DNA of 64,000 nucleotides from an uncultured Gammaproteobacteria bacterium (GCA_913060495.1 CAJXRP010000003.1:62001-126000); one strand, 5' to 3'; positions 26,989-35,764 are shown, numbered from the stretch's first letter. Numbers and translations are program-made. The notes: generated from the letters alone by a model not told the origin.

Positions 26989-28719
26989 CTACCGTTGAAA
27001 GGTGATTTTTCCGCCTACTATAGTCATCATGTTTTCGCTGGTAAGAATATCAGCCTCGGGAATGGTGAGGAGATCATTGTTGAATACGGTGAAGTCAGCA
27101 TATTTCCCGACTTCTATAGAGCCTCTTAAGTCTTCCTGAAAGGCGCCGTGAGCTGGCCAGAGAGTCAGCATCAACAGAGCAGTCTCTCTAGATACGGCTA
27201 ACTCTGGATGCCAGCCAGCGCCCGAAGTGCCATCCAGTCTAGCTCTGGCAACCGCAGCATAAAACTCAATTCGCGGATCCCCTTCTTCAACTGGCGCATC
27301 GGAGCCGGCTAGTATCATTAAGCCTCTATCTACCAATTGCTGCCAAGGGTAGGCATAGGAGAGTCGGTCACGTCCCAGACGATCAGGAGCGAAATTTAGA
27401 TCGCCGATCGCATGGCTAGGTTGCATAGAGGGAAGAACACCGAGGTCTACAAAGCGTTGTTGATCTGACGGTGGAATTATCTGAGCGTGCTCCATGCGCC
27501 AGCGTAGATCTTCGCTAGCCCACTCGCTTCTGGGCACATAGTTGTATGCCTCTTCGTACCAGTTTAGGAGTGATCTGACTGCGCGGTCGCCGATGACGTG
27601 AGTTTCGATTTGGATACCCTGACGCAGCGAGGCGTAAAGAATCGGCATCAAGTCTTCTTTCGTCGTACGGTTCATAAAGCCGTTGTGATCGGAATCGGAG
27701 TAGTTATCAATCAGTGCGGCACCGCGTGACCCAAGTGTGCCATCTATAAAGACCTTGATGCCGCGCACGTCAAACATATCATCGGCTGTGGTTTCGCGGC
27801 CGCGCTCGATCATGGTCTGCGCCTCTTTAACTGGGACGGCTGCATAGACGCGGTGCGCCATATTTCCCTCTTCGTGAATTTCTTTCATTAGCTCGACTAG
27901 TTGATAAGACATGCCGGCATCTTGTGTCTGTGTCCAGCCAAGTGAGGCATTCGCACGTAAGCCGCGCAGAAGACTGTCTTTCAGATAGGCATCAGTCTCT
28001 GGCGGTATTATGTCTCGGAAGGCATTCATGGCATTAGCGAGTACGTAACCGGTGGGAGTGCCGTCTAACTCTCTCTCGAATCTTCCTCCTTCAGGGTCCG
28101 GTGTGTCCCGCGTAACTCCGGCGAGTTCCATCGCCTTTGAGTTAACTAGTGCAGACACGCCATCGGCTCTTGGCATGAACAGTGGTTTGTCGGCAGTGAA
28201 TGGGTCGACGTCGTACTTGTTTAGAAAGCGCTCTTCGTCGGTCCACTCTCTCTCAATCCAACCACGCCCTTGAACCCAATTTCCCTCAGGAATATTGGCA
28301 GCCCATTCTTCGATGGTTTGTACTGTCTCTTGTAGTGTAGGTATTCCGAAGAGGCTTAGGGTTTTCGTGCGCTTTCCGACACCCTCCAAGTGTTGGTGGC
28401 TATCGGTGAATCCTGCGAAGACTGTCCTGCCTGCTAGGTCGAGAACATTGGCAGACTCGCACATGAATTCTTCGGCTTCTGCATTAGAGCCGACAAACAC
28501 GATCTTTCCGTCCTTACTCGCGACAGCCTCTGCCGTCCATTGATCAGTATTCGAAGTATAAATATTCGTGTTGTAGAGGACTAAGTCAGCTTGTTCACAG
28601 GCAGTGTTTGCCGCAGGCGAACTGCTTGGGGTGGAGACAGTGGTAGCGTTGTCTGGACTACAAGATGCCAACGCAAGTGCAGCGAAAAATGTAAATACGG
28701 AGGATGTTGATTGCGACAT
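26989..28719 (-). CDS. YtcJ-type amidohydrolase lipoprotein
   Basis: A 576-residue metal-dependent hydrolase of the amidohydrolase_3 group. It has a lipobox (FFAALALASC), the N-terminal composite beta region (ADLVLYNTNIYT), the metal site DSHQHLEGVG, a carboxylated-Lys-type strand around VRGIKVFIDGTLGSRGA, ETHVIGDRAVRSLL, EHAQIIPPSD and the C-terminal Asp in ILAGSDAPVEEGDP. Substrates of exported YtcJ-like enzymes are mostly unknown N-acyl or formamide compounds. Its start is separated by a 122-base gap from the stop of the PDLQGxW-type gene upstream. Confidence 0.87.
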   Translation of the reverse strand: MSQSTSSVFTFFAALALASCSPDNATTVSTPSSSPAANTACEQADLVLYNTNIYTSNTDQWTAEAVASKDGKIVFVGSNAEAEEFMCESANVLDLAGRTVFAGFTDSHQHLEGVGKRTKTLSLFGIPTLQETVQTIEEWAANIPEGNWVQGRGWIEREWTDEERFLNKYDVDPFTADKPLFMPRADGVSALVNSKAMELAGVTRDTPDPEGGRFERELDGTPTGYVLANAMNAFRDIIPPETDAYLKDSLLRGLRANASLGWTQTQDAGMSYQLVELMKEIHEEGNMAHRVYAAVPVKEAQTMIERGRETTADDMFDVRGIKVFIDGTLGSRGAALIDNYSDSDHNGFMNRTTKEDLMPILYASLRQGIQIETHVIGDRAVRSLLNWYEEAYNYVPRSEWASEDLRWRMEHAQIIPPSDQQRFVDLGVLPSMQPSHAIGDLNFAPDRLGRDRLSYAYPWQQLVDRGLMILAGSDAPVEEGDPRIEFYAAVARARLDGTSGAGWHPELAVSRETALLMLTLWPAHGAFQEDLRGSIEVGKYADFTVFNNDLLTIPEADILTSENMMTIVGGKITFQR

Positions 28720-28776
28720 CTTTAGTTCCTTCGGTTACTGATTTTGGATTGAAATTAGAAAGACGAAGAGTGGACG

Positions 28777-28801
28777 AAAAGGCCCGAAATCTCAAGGGCT
28801 T
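28777..28801 (-). terminator. Possible Rho-independent terminator
   Basis: On the minus strand AAGCCC pairs with GGGCCTT (one-base bulge) around a 10-base loop, followed by four T. It lies 41 bases after the stop of the 28842-29870 gene. Confidence 0.4.
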
Positions 28802-28841
28802 CGGTTGATTGATCTGTCGGACGTTTGGAGGGAAGTTTTTG

Positions 28842-29870
28842 TTAGTTGTTTTCTTGGGCAGCTTGAGCATCGGCCTCTGCGCGGCGCGCCCCGGCTAGAA
28901 TGCTCGGCAGGCTGTAGTTGCCTTCATGGCAGGCGAACTCATAGATCTGCTCGCCATCACTCTTGCGCAACAATTGCATCTCTAGAGTTAAAGGTTGTGT
29001 GTAAATAACAGGGTCTTTCACTGTGTAGCGATAATAAATTTCACCGTCAGATATTAGTTCAAAATATTCTGTAACTTCAAATTGATCAGAAGACTTCATG
29101 AAAAAATTTGATTGCTGAGGGTGGAAGCCCGTAGTGTGAACGACCAGTGTATCTTCTTCCCAGTGAGCTATTGAGTTTCCAAACCATTTGGCGAACTCGT
29201 TCTTTTGTCGTTCCGTACCAATCGGTATGATTCTGGCGTCGTGTGCCATCTCGGACATGAGCATAAAATAGTCTTCGGTTTGGACGATCTGATAGTTGGC
29301 ATTGTAAGTCCAAGCCATCATCGGTGGCATTTGCGAACCGACATGCAGGCAGCGTTCCATCTGGCTGCGAATCTCTGGCCCGTCGTAAGCGCCGAGTCCT
29401 GCGGCTCGCCACTCACCGAACACATCCTTGTTAGCGCCATTCTCAACATAGGGATAGCGACCGTCAGCAGGCTCGACAATCAATGAAGTACGATACTCTC
29501 CGTTAATCTGGGTGATGTTGATTCGAGTGTTGGCGAAATTCTCATCTGCTTGAAACATGATTACGCCACCATCTGCAGGAGCCGTGCGATCTGGTTGGAG
29601 AGGAGCGGCTTTATCTGAATCTGATTGCTGCGCAGAAGACTCTAGCGCTGACGCCTCCTCGAATGTGTAGCTGCGTTTGTCGCCAAGACTCGTGGGACGC
29701 TCAATAGGAGTCTGGCTGGCATTGTTCCAATATCCTTGAAAGTTTGGGAATCCGTGCTCGGTTCGTGAAATATAATTGCTGTCCTGAGCCTTGAGGACTA
29801 TGGGGAGCGCCGTTAGGAGTGTTATTAAAGCGAGATGGCCGAACCGTTTTTGAGTGTTTGAACTTGTCAT
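28842..29870 (-). CDS. Exported PDLQGxW/CHEGNY family protein, copy 2
   Basis: A 342-residue exported protein (signal segment LALITLLTALPIVLKAQ). Motifs in the same order as the copies at 8506 and 49112: GFPNFQGYWNNASQTPIERP, MAHDARIIPIG, HWEEDTLVVHTTGFHP and YEFACHEGNYSLPSILAGAR. An Ala/Gln-rich stretch (about 75-100) is specific to this copy. Function unknown; the conserved Cys-His of ACHEGNY is the best candidate for a functional site. Confidence 0.75.
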   Translation of the reverse strand: MTSSNTQKRFGHLALITLLTALPIVLKAQDSNYISRTEHGFPNFQGYWNNASQTPIERPTSLGDKRSYTFEEASALESSAQQSDSDKAAPLQPDRTAPADGGVIMFQADENFANTRINITQINGEYRTSLIVEPADGRYPYVENGANKDVFGEWRAAGLGAYDGPEIRSQMERCLHVGSQMPPMMAWTYNANYQIVQTEDYFMLMSEMAHDARIIPIGTERQKNEFAKWFGNSIAHWEEDTLVVHTTGFHPQQSNFFMKSSDQFEVTEYFELISDGEIYYRYTVKDPVIYTQPLTLEMQLLRKSDGEQIYEFACHEGNYSLPSILAGARRAEADAQAAQENN

Positions 29871-30044
29871 CGCAGCATTTAACTACGCCATGATTGTATT
29901 GATCAAGCTTGATTCGATTGGCTACAGTATCGGCTAGCAATTGAAGCGATAACTTCTTAAACTGAGGAATCATTGAATTTGATTGGTGAGAAGCTTCAAC
30001 CCAAATAAGAAATTGCATTTACTGTTTCTAATTCGAGGTACAGC

Positions 30045-31898
30045 ATGTCGCAAAACTCTACGAAGTCCCGTCGTGATTTTCTAAAAGGTGCAGCAGTTGT
30101 AGGCGGCGCATCTTCTCTAGGTGCCTGTGTTGGCGCGCAAAGCGAGCCCTATGCAAGCTACAAGCACACTCCCAGTTTCTACCCTAAGCACAATGAGCGG
30201 ACTAAGGGTTGGATGCGCTTTATGTGGCAGAAGGCTACTACAGCCGATGATTGGGGATATTCTGAGGACATAGAGCGTCCGTGGGGGATAAATATTCCCA
30301 GGGGCGAGATAGATTGGACTGAAGATGGAAACGGTCCTCATCCCTGGTGGGATCAATACAATGCACCGCCTATGCTCAGTTATCCGCGCTTCGATCTAAG
30401 CGATTCGAGCTACGTCATCATGATGATGGCCGATCAGACTCCTGCCTGGCGTGAAGCCTATACCCGTATCTTGGATGAACTAGCAACACGGCACACTTCC
30501 TACTGGGCAGCAATAGATTGGAATACTTTTATCGGCCCCAGCCCCGATCGGGAGAACTACGGCCCGGGTAGTGCACCGTTTTTTCAGGCTTGGCCAGAAC
30601 GGGTTCGTGGAAACTATGACTCGGCCGGTTGGACTGCAAATGGTGTTGAACCTTGGGGTCTGCAGCCCGACCCCATTGGAGCCGATGGCAATCTGTTCTT
30701 TCGCGGCTGGTTGAACCTTTTGCTTACCATCTACAAGTATGTCTCCGGCGACGACAAGTGGGAGAAGCCCTGGCAGATAGCGGGGTTTGAGAACGAGAAG
30801 TTCGAATGGACGCAGCCTCGTATAGTCGAACATCTGCACAGGCAATACACCGATCATCCGGAGGGGCCGCAGTGTGAAAACACGAAGATTTGGCCGTTCT
30901 GTAATTCGGCAGCCGGTCTAGGGATGTATCTTTCTGACAAATTAGGTGTGACCAACTCTCATGGTGTGTTCGAGGAATGGATCGAATTCATGCGCGATAA
31001 CTATATGAGCATCAATGGTCAGAATCAGATCGAATGGATGACGATGTATTACGATCCGATTGCAGAATTTAAAGTAAATATTCCCGGTACTGGAGGGACG
31101 GGTGCAGGTACTGCGTTCTATCTAATGCCTCAGTCACCTGAACTTGCCACGCAAATATACGAAGCTACGGCCAACTCCTTAGGCTGGCGAGATCCAAGAC
31201 AAGAAATTAGTCCCAGTGCCACCGGTTTGGCAATGGCCAAGGCACTGGGCGATCACACTGCCGTTTCTCGGCTCAGCGCCGCCGCCGAACGCGCCTCTGA
31301 CCCTAAATGGTTTGGCGATGACATGGACAAATTTGGCTGGTGGTTCAATAACGATGATCCATGGCCCCGCGGACAACCCTCTGCGCAACAAATGATTAGC
31401 GAGATAAACGAAGGCAACTGGGTAGATGCATTCAAGGTGCAGCATCTCGATAAATACACCGCGCCTACGCTTGAAGGCGTAGAGTATCCAAGTTTGGGAG
31501 TCGATACCGCCTGGAACGATAAAGAGAGCGGGGTATTGCACATCGGTACCTACGTGGCCGACCGTGGCAGAGCTGGTGATGCTACTAGTTGGCAGATCAC
31601 CAATTTGCCTAACGCCGCCGAGGCTATTGTTATCTGTGATGGAACGACTGTTAGCGATGTGCAGGTTCTTGATGCTAATACTATTCGTGTGCCGACAGAT
31701 ATAGGGCAGCATCAATACCAAGTGTACACAGGTTATTTTGGTCAAGCAGTTGCGATGACTAAGCCTGATCCAACCGTGTCCGCAAGTGCTGCTATTGCTT
31801 CTGCTACGCGCAGAACTGCAGAGCAAAATGTCAAAGCAGCGGAAGCAGTTATTGCAAGCGGAGCAACTGGCTGCCCTTGCTGCGCTAGTGTGGTCTAG
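30045..31898 (+). CDS. Tat-exported linalool dehydratase/isomerase-like protein with CPCC tail
   Basis: A 617-residue protein. The N-terminus SRRDFLKGAAVVGG is a twin-arginine signal, and LGAC at 25-28 may be a lipobox. The central part resembles linalool dehydratase/isomerase (LDI) of Castellaniella, an (alpha/alpha) barrel: NLFFRGWLNLLLTIYKYVSG and QCENTKIWPFCNSAAGLGMY align with LDI [20 protein letters not shown] and CEPDNYFVQCNSVAYLSLW. The two LDI active-site cysteines (171 and 180) correspond to Cys277 and Cys286 with equal spacing. LDI His129 corresponds to Trp222, so the chemistry probably differs. The last residues contain GCPCC (Cys610, 612, 613), a possible metal-binding tail. The MerP-like and MerT-like genes follow, so a role in metal handling is possible. 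Alignment is by eye from memory of LDI. Confidence 0.72.
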   Translation: MSQNSTKSRRDFLKGAAVVGGASSLGACVGAQSEPYASYKHTPSFYPKHNERTKGWMRFMWQKATTADDWGYSEDIERPWGINIPRGEIDWTEDGNGPHPWWDQYNAPPMLSYPRFDLSDSSYVIMMMADQTPAWREAYTRILDELATRHTSYWAAIDWNTFIGPSPDRENYGPGSAPFFQAWPERVRGNYDSAGWTANGVEPWGLQPDPIGADGNLFFRGWLNLLLTIYKYVSGDDKWEKPWQIAGFENEKFEWTQPRIVEHLHRQYTDHPEGPQCENTKIWPFCNSAAGLGMYLSDKLGVTNSHGVFEEWIEFMRDNYMSINGQNQIEWMTMYYDPIAEFKVNIPGTGGTGAGTAFYLMPQSPELATQIYEATANSLGWRDPRQEISPSATGLAMAKALGDHTAVSRLSAAAERASDPKWFGDDMDKFGWWFNNDDPWPRGQPSAQQMISEINEGNWVDAFKVQHLDKYTAPTLEGVEYPSLGVDTAWNDKESGVLHIGTYVADRGRAGDATSWQITNLPNAAEAIVICDGTTVSDVQVLDANTIRVPTDIGQHQYQVYTGYFGQAVAMTKPDPTVSASAAIASATRRTAEQNVKAAEAVIASGATGCPCCASVV

Positions 31899-31942
31899 AC
31901 TGCTGCGAAACGAAAGCGGAATAAGTGAAGAGGTAAAAATAG

Positions 31943-32275
31943 ATGCGAGTACTTAGAGTGTTATTTCGAAAGACAACAGAGGCGATAATGCTAGCAGTGT
32001 TGTTATTGCTGGCTAGTGTTGCAAGCGCTGATATTGCTGACACCTTGCAGCAAGGTGAAGAAGTTGTCGTACTCAATGTAGAGAACATGACCTGAGTAGG
32101 CTGTGTTGTTGCCGTGCGCAACTCACTGAAGAAAGTCGAAGGCGTAAAAAAGATCGAGGTAGATCTAGATGACAAAACTGCAACGGTGATCGTTGCGAGT
32201 AAAGAAGTCGATACATCGCTATTGATTGCTGCCACAACAAATATTGGTTTTCCTTCTGTGGTGAGAGAGCAGTAA
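31943..32275 (+). CDS. merP: MerP-like heavy-metal-binding protein with in-frame TGA, likely selenoprotein
   Basis: A 110-residue reading frame if TGA at 32093-32095 is read as selenocysteine (residue 51). A signal peptide (IMLAVLLLLASVASA) leads to a heavy-metal-associated domain: VVVLNVENMT-U-VGCVVAVRNSL, KKVEGVKKIEVDLDDKTATV, NIGFPSVV. In MerP and other HMA domains the motif is MTCxxC, so the TGA replaces exactly the first metal-binding Cys while the second (VGC) is kept. Everything after the TGA is in frame and conserved, which argues against decay. AGAGG at 31929-31933 supports the ATG at 31943. The gene lies 44 bases after the LDI-like gene and 47 before merT. It should bind a soft metal such as Hg(II) in the periplasm and pass it to MerT. 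No selABCD genes are in the window. Confidence 0.85.
32093..32126 (+). promoter_or_regulatory. Sec UGA codon and candidate bacterial SECIS hairpin
   Basis: The TGA codon is 32093-32095. Downstream, GTG (32103-32105) pairs with CAC (32124-32126), then a small internal loop, then GTTGC (32108-32112) pairs with GCAAC (32118-32122) around the loop CGTGC (32113-32117). Known bacterial SECIS elements are stem-loops inside the coding region just after UGA, with a G in the first two loop positions some 16-37 bases from the UGA. Here the G at loop position 2 is 19 bases after the UGA. Stem strength was judged by eye only. Confidence 0.65.
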
Positions 32276-32322
32276 GAATCGCTTAGTTAGACAATGTGTG
32301 TCTTCACAGATCGAGGTTAAGT

Positions 32323-32682
32323 TTGCAAACAACAAAACAGAAAGCCGACTATCGCCACTTCATTGCTGGAGGAATCGCTACATCTCTTACGGCGAGTATT
32401 TGCTGTCTCGGCCCGTTGACACTTCTGGCAACAGGGGTAAGCGGAGCTTGGATGAGCAATCTGATGTTCTTCGAGCGCTATCAAACAATTCTAGTTGCGG
32501 CCACGCTTCTCGCCTTCGCGCTTGCTGGGCGTAGTGTGTTCTTCGCGACGAATGCGGCGGACGAGAATAGTTGCTGCGAAGAAGAAGGGCCAGGATGGAA
32601 GAAGGCTTCCGTCTTCGGCGCGAGTTTCTGCTTGGCTTTGGTGTTCATAAGTAGTGAATATTGGATTCAATTTTTAGCATAG
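32323..32682 (+). CDS. merT: MerT-like mercuric transport membrane protein
   Basis: A 119-residue inner-membrane protein with three hydrophobic segments, like MerT. The first segment holds ASICCLGPLTLLATGVSGAW, the Cys-Cys pair that takes Hg(II) from MerP, followed by a helix LVAATLLAFALAGRSVF and a loop with NSCCEEEG, the cytoplasmic-side Cys pair. TTG at 32323 is chosen as start because GAGG at 32313-32316 is six bases upstream and MerT proteins begin at about this point; a GTG at 32296 would add nine residues. It would move Hg(II) inward, although no merA or merR is present in the window. Confidence 0.85.
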   Translation: MQTTKQKADYRHFIAGGIATSLTASICCLGPLTLLATGVSGAWMSNLMFFERYQTILVAATLLAFALAGRSVFFATNAADENSCCEEEGPGWKKASVFGASFCLALVFISSEYWIQFLA

Positions 32683-32800
32683 TTTTCTTACAAGGTAATT
32701 CCCTATGTCCCTGTCTTGTTTTATCACTTCCTGTCAATTCACTTACTCTATAGCTGAGTAACAGATAGACTCCGCATTCAAAGTCCTCTTCTGGTAAAAA

Positions 32801-34030
32801 ATGAGCACAGAAACAACAACTGCCGAACGCGATCCAGCCTATGGCTGGCTAATGGTATTCGTCGTTTTTACCTTGAGTGGGCTTTCATTCGGGGCTTTGG
32901 GTGCTATTTCAGTTTTCTTGAAACCACTATCAGCGGAATTTGCTTGGGGCAGAGCAGAGACCTCTCTCGGCTACACCGCTATCGCATTCTCTTCAGCATT
33001 GTTCGGAATTCTTTGGGGATTCGTAGCCGATAAATATGGCTCCCGCTGGTTCGGCGTAGTGGCGGCGTTAGCTATGTCCCTGTGTCTTTTCCTGCTAAGT
33101 GGGCAAACCAACCTCTTTCAGTTCTATGCCTTCTATTTTCTGTTTGGAGCTTTCGGCAATGCAATGGCGTCTACGCCGTTGTTTGCGAACGTAGGCTTCT
33201 GGTTTCGTCACAACCCAGGTCTTGCTTTGGGCCTCACCGCATCTGGTGGTGCGATCGGACAGGGTGTTGTGCCGTATCTTGCTGGGATGGCGATAACTGC
33301 TAACGGCTGGCAGTGGGCCTATCAGGCGATGGCGATTTCCTATCTGGCAATAGCGTTGCCGATTGGGTTTCTCGTTCGTGAGTCTCCGCGTCGTCAGAGG
33401 GCGAGGGTGTCACCGGAAACTGAAGTGCGGCATTTTCCTCTCTCCGAGAAGGAAGTCGTGCTGTGGATGTGTCTCGCTGTTATGTTTTGTTGTAACTGCA
33501 TGGCTGTGCCCATTGTGCATCTTGTTCCAATGCTCACAGATGCGAATTACACCCTGCAGTTCGCAACTAGCGTCTTTCTAGTGCTGATGTTGGCTGGAGG
33601 TGTAGGTCGCATTATGGGAGGCAAGCTGGGTGATGTGATCGGAGCCTTGCCGACCTATATCATTATGTCGTTTGGGCAGACAGTCTCGGTATTCTGGTTT
33701 CCTTATATGGATCAGACTTGGAGCCTTTACCTACTTGCTGTGATCTTCGGCTTTACCTATTCGGGTGTGATGTCCAGTATTTTGGTGTGCGTCAGAATGA
33801 TGGTGTCGGCGCGCTTCTCGGCTAGAGCCATGAGCGTGACTTCATTCTTTGGCTGGACTGGCATGGGTTTGGGCGGTTTCTTCGGTGGCTTGTTCTATGA
33901 TATGAATGGCGACTACAAACTGTCTTTCGCATTCGCTTCTGCGATGGGCGTGTTGAATATTATTGTTCTTACTGCGTTCTATATGCGGGCCAAGGGTCAG
34001 CGTATTAGCGTCACACCTCAGCCAGCGTGA
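32801..34030 (+). CDS. MFS transporter (monocarboxylate-type)
   Basis: A 409-residue protein with 12 hydrophobic segments typical of the major facilitator superfamily. The loop 2-3 motif appears as GFVADKYGSRWFG. The pattern near TM1 and TM4-5 (GALGAISVFLKPLSAEFAWGR, PLFANVGFWFRHNPGLALGL) is like the oxalate:formate/monocarboxylate MFS group. Substrate unknown. It lies 118 bases after merT and may be a separate unit. It converges on the sulfatase gene. Confidence 0.87.
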   Translation: MSTETTTAERDPAYGWLMVFVVFTLSGLSFGALGAISVFLKPLSAEFAWGRAETSLGYTAIAFSSALFGILWGFVADKYGSRWFGVVAALAMSLCLFLLSGQTNLFQFYAFYFLFGAFGNAMASTPLFANVGFWFRHNPGLALGLTASGGAIGQGVVPYLAGMAITANGWQWAYQAMAISYLAIALPIGFLVRESPRRQRARVSPETEVRHFPLSEKEVVLWMCLAVMFCCNCMAVPIVHLVPMLTDANYTLQFATSVFLVLMLAGGVGRIMGGKLGDVIGALPTYIIMSFGQTVSVFWFPYMDQTWSLYLLAVIFGFTYSGVMSSILVCVRMMVSARFSARAMSVTSFFGWTGMGLGGFFGGLFYDMNGDYKLSFAFASAMGVLNIIVLTAFYMRAKGQRISVTPQPA

Positions 34031-34037
34031 GATATGT

Positions 34038-35729
34038 TCAGAACTGAACGCCGCGAAATATTTCTCTTTGTTGAATGTACCCTTCTGGCATAGGCAGTAC
34101 GTTATTGTCGCTCTCATAATTTTCGTAGTCGGTTAGCATCTCAGCGTAACGTTCGGGTTCTTCTTGTGCTAGGTCATTCGCTTCTCCGGGATCTGTTTTG
34201 ATATTGAACAGATGCCAATTTTGGTCATTAACGGCGCTGCGATTGAAGACCAACTTATAGTCTCCCTTGAACAGCGCGCGGTTACCGCCTAGCTCGTAGC
34301 CGATTGCTTGAGATGTGTTGTGAATTTCAGACTCACTGCCTCCTAGAAATTCAGAAAAGTCAGCGCCGATGATTTCTTCTATGGAATTACCTTTCCAGTT
34401 GCCGCCCGGAGCCTCAAGATCTACTAAGCTAAGAATGGTAGGCGTAAGATCGGTGACGAATACAAACTCGTCAGTCTTTTCATTTTGTTTGCTAATACCG
34501 GGGCCAGACATGACCAAGGGTACGCGCAGACCACCTTCGCTTGCGTAAAATTTGTAGAAGGCAAGAGGGGAGGCAGCTACTGTGGCGTTGTTCGGCCCAA
34601 TAGCATTAAAAGAATTTGCTTCGCCTAGAGTTTCCAAGTCAGAGTTGTAACCCACTCTGTCAAAAAAATTTCCCATTCCCAGACCTGCTCGTCCGTTTAC
34701 CCCAATTAGGCTGGAACCTTCGGCGCCGTTATCTGAAGTGAAGACGAATATTGTATTCTCGAATTCTCCGATTTCTTTTAAGTAGTCCATCAGTCGGCCA
34801 ATATGCATGTCCATCGCATCAACCATTCCCGCATAGACTTCCATGCGTCTAGCGTGATGGATTTGTTGTTCTTCAGTCAGGCTATCCCACTCTAATGTTC
34901 CGGGGGTGACTACCGCCTCGGTATCGCGAGGAACTACACCGGCAGCCTCGGCGGCAAGCCGTCTTTTCTCTCTCATTACTACCCAGCCTTCGTCATACAT
35001 TCCAGCATATTTATCTGAAAATTCTTTGGGAGCTTGGACCGGCATGTGCACGGCCTGAAAAGGCACGTAGGCGAAGAAGGGTTCATCATCGGCTTCGTTC
35101 TCTGCGATGAATTCGATTGTTTTGTCGATGAAATATTTCGATGAATAGAAATCGTCGGGGAGTGTGTGTCGTTCCCCATCGGCATACCAATTGGCCTGCT
35201 CATAGATTGGCAGGTAGGGGCGCTGATCCCAATTGTCCGCGCCAGTATCTGCCATGGCAATGGTGCGATCGAAGCCTCTTGATGAGGGTAATAATTCAGG
35301 CGTATGACCTAGGTGCCATTTGCCAGTCATGTAGGTGTGATAACCCGCGTCTTGAAGAATTGTAGACAGTGTTACTACTTTATCATTGAGTACGCCCTGA
35401 TAGTTTTCATGCTGCTGCTGTTCAGCGGGTAGTGCCTCAGGAATATTCGGTACACCGTTTCTATGGCTATCGACGCCAGTTAACAGCATGGCCCTCGCTG
35501 GCGCACAACTCCCTGCCGTATGGTAGTTGGTAAACGAGACTCCTGACGCGGCGAGCGAGGCAATATTGGGCGTATTGATTTCGCTGCCAAATGGGGAGAT
35601 GTCGGTGAAGCCAAGATCATCGGCGAGTATGAGTACGATATTGGGTCGCGACTGTTGTTGCGCCATTGCTATATTCGAAGAGCTTAAGGCTAGCAGCGCC
35701 GCAGTTATCATTCGTGATTTCGAAAGCAT
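34038..35729 (-). CDS. Exported arylsulfatase-type sulfatase
   Basis: A 563-residue type I sulfatase with a signal peptide (ITAALLALSSSNIAMAQ). Metal ligands are in NIVLILADDLGFTD, and the active-site sequence CAPARAMLLTG has Cys75 in the C-x-P-x-R context that is converted to formylglycine. TGKWHLGH and FVFTSDNGAEG are also typical. It would release sulfate from a sulfated sugar or ester in the periplasm; specificity is unknown. No formylglycine-generating enzyme gene is present in this window. Confidence 0.93.
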   Translation of the reverse strand: MLSKSRMITAALLALSSSNIAMAQQQSRPNIVLILADDLGFTDISPFGSEINTPNIASLAASGVSFTNYHTAGSCAPARAMLLTGVDSHRNGVPNIPEALPAEQQQHENYQGVLNDKVVTLSTILQDAGYHTYMTGKWHLGHTPELLPSSRGFDRTIAMADTGADNWDQRPYLPIYEQANWYADGERHTLPDDFYSSKYFIDKTIEFIAENEADDEPFFAYVPFQAVHMPVQAPKEFSDKYAGMYDEGWVVMREKRRLAAEAAGVVPRDTEAVVTPGTLEWDSLTEEQQIHHARRMEVYAGMVDAMDMHIGRLMDYLKEIGEFENTIFVFTSDNGAEGSSLIGVNGRAGLGMGNFFDRVGYNSDLETLGEANSFNAIGPNNATVAASPLAFYKFYASEGGLRVPLVMSGPGISKQNEKTDEFVFVTDLTPTILSLVDLEAPGGNWKGNSIEEIIGADFSEFLGGSESEIHNTSQAIGYELGGNRALFKGDYKLVFNRSAVNDQNWHLFNIKTDPGEANDLAQEEPERYAEMLTDYENYESDNNVLPMPEGYIQQREIFRGVQF

Positions 35730-35764
35730 AGTGGTTCTCTCTTAGGTCTTCATTTAACTAAAGT

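Noticed and set aside
31179-31826. A 215-residue minus-strand open frame inside the LDI-like gene
   Set aside because: Antisense shadow; the plus-strand protein matches LDI motifs and has the Tat signal.
31885-32235. A 116-residue minus-strand open frame across the MerP-like gene
   Set aside because: It is antisense to a recognisable HMA domain, is Ser/Thr-rich with no family match, and has no start context.
31943-32275. MerP-like gene as an ordinary pseudogene
   Set aside because: A single TGA exactly at the metal-binding Cys, intact frame after it, and a SECIS-like hairpin fit selenocysteine better. It cannot be excluded without selABCD data.
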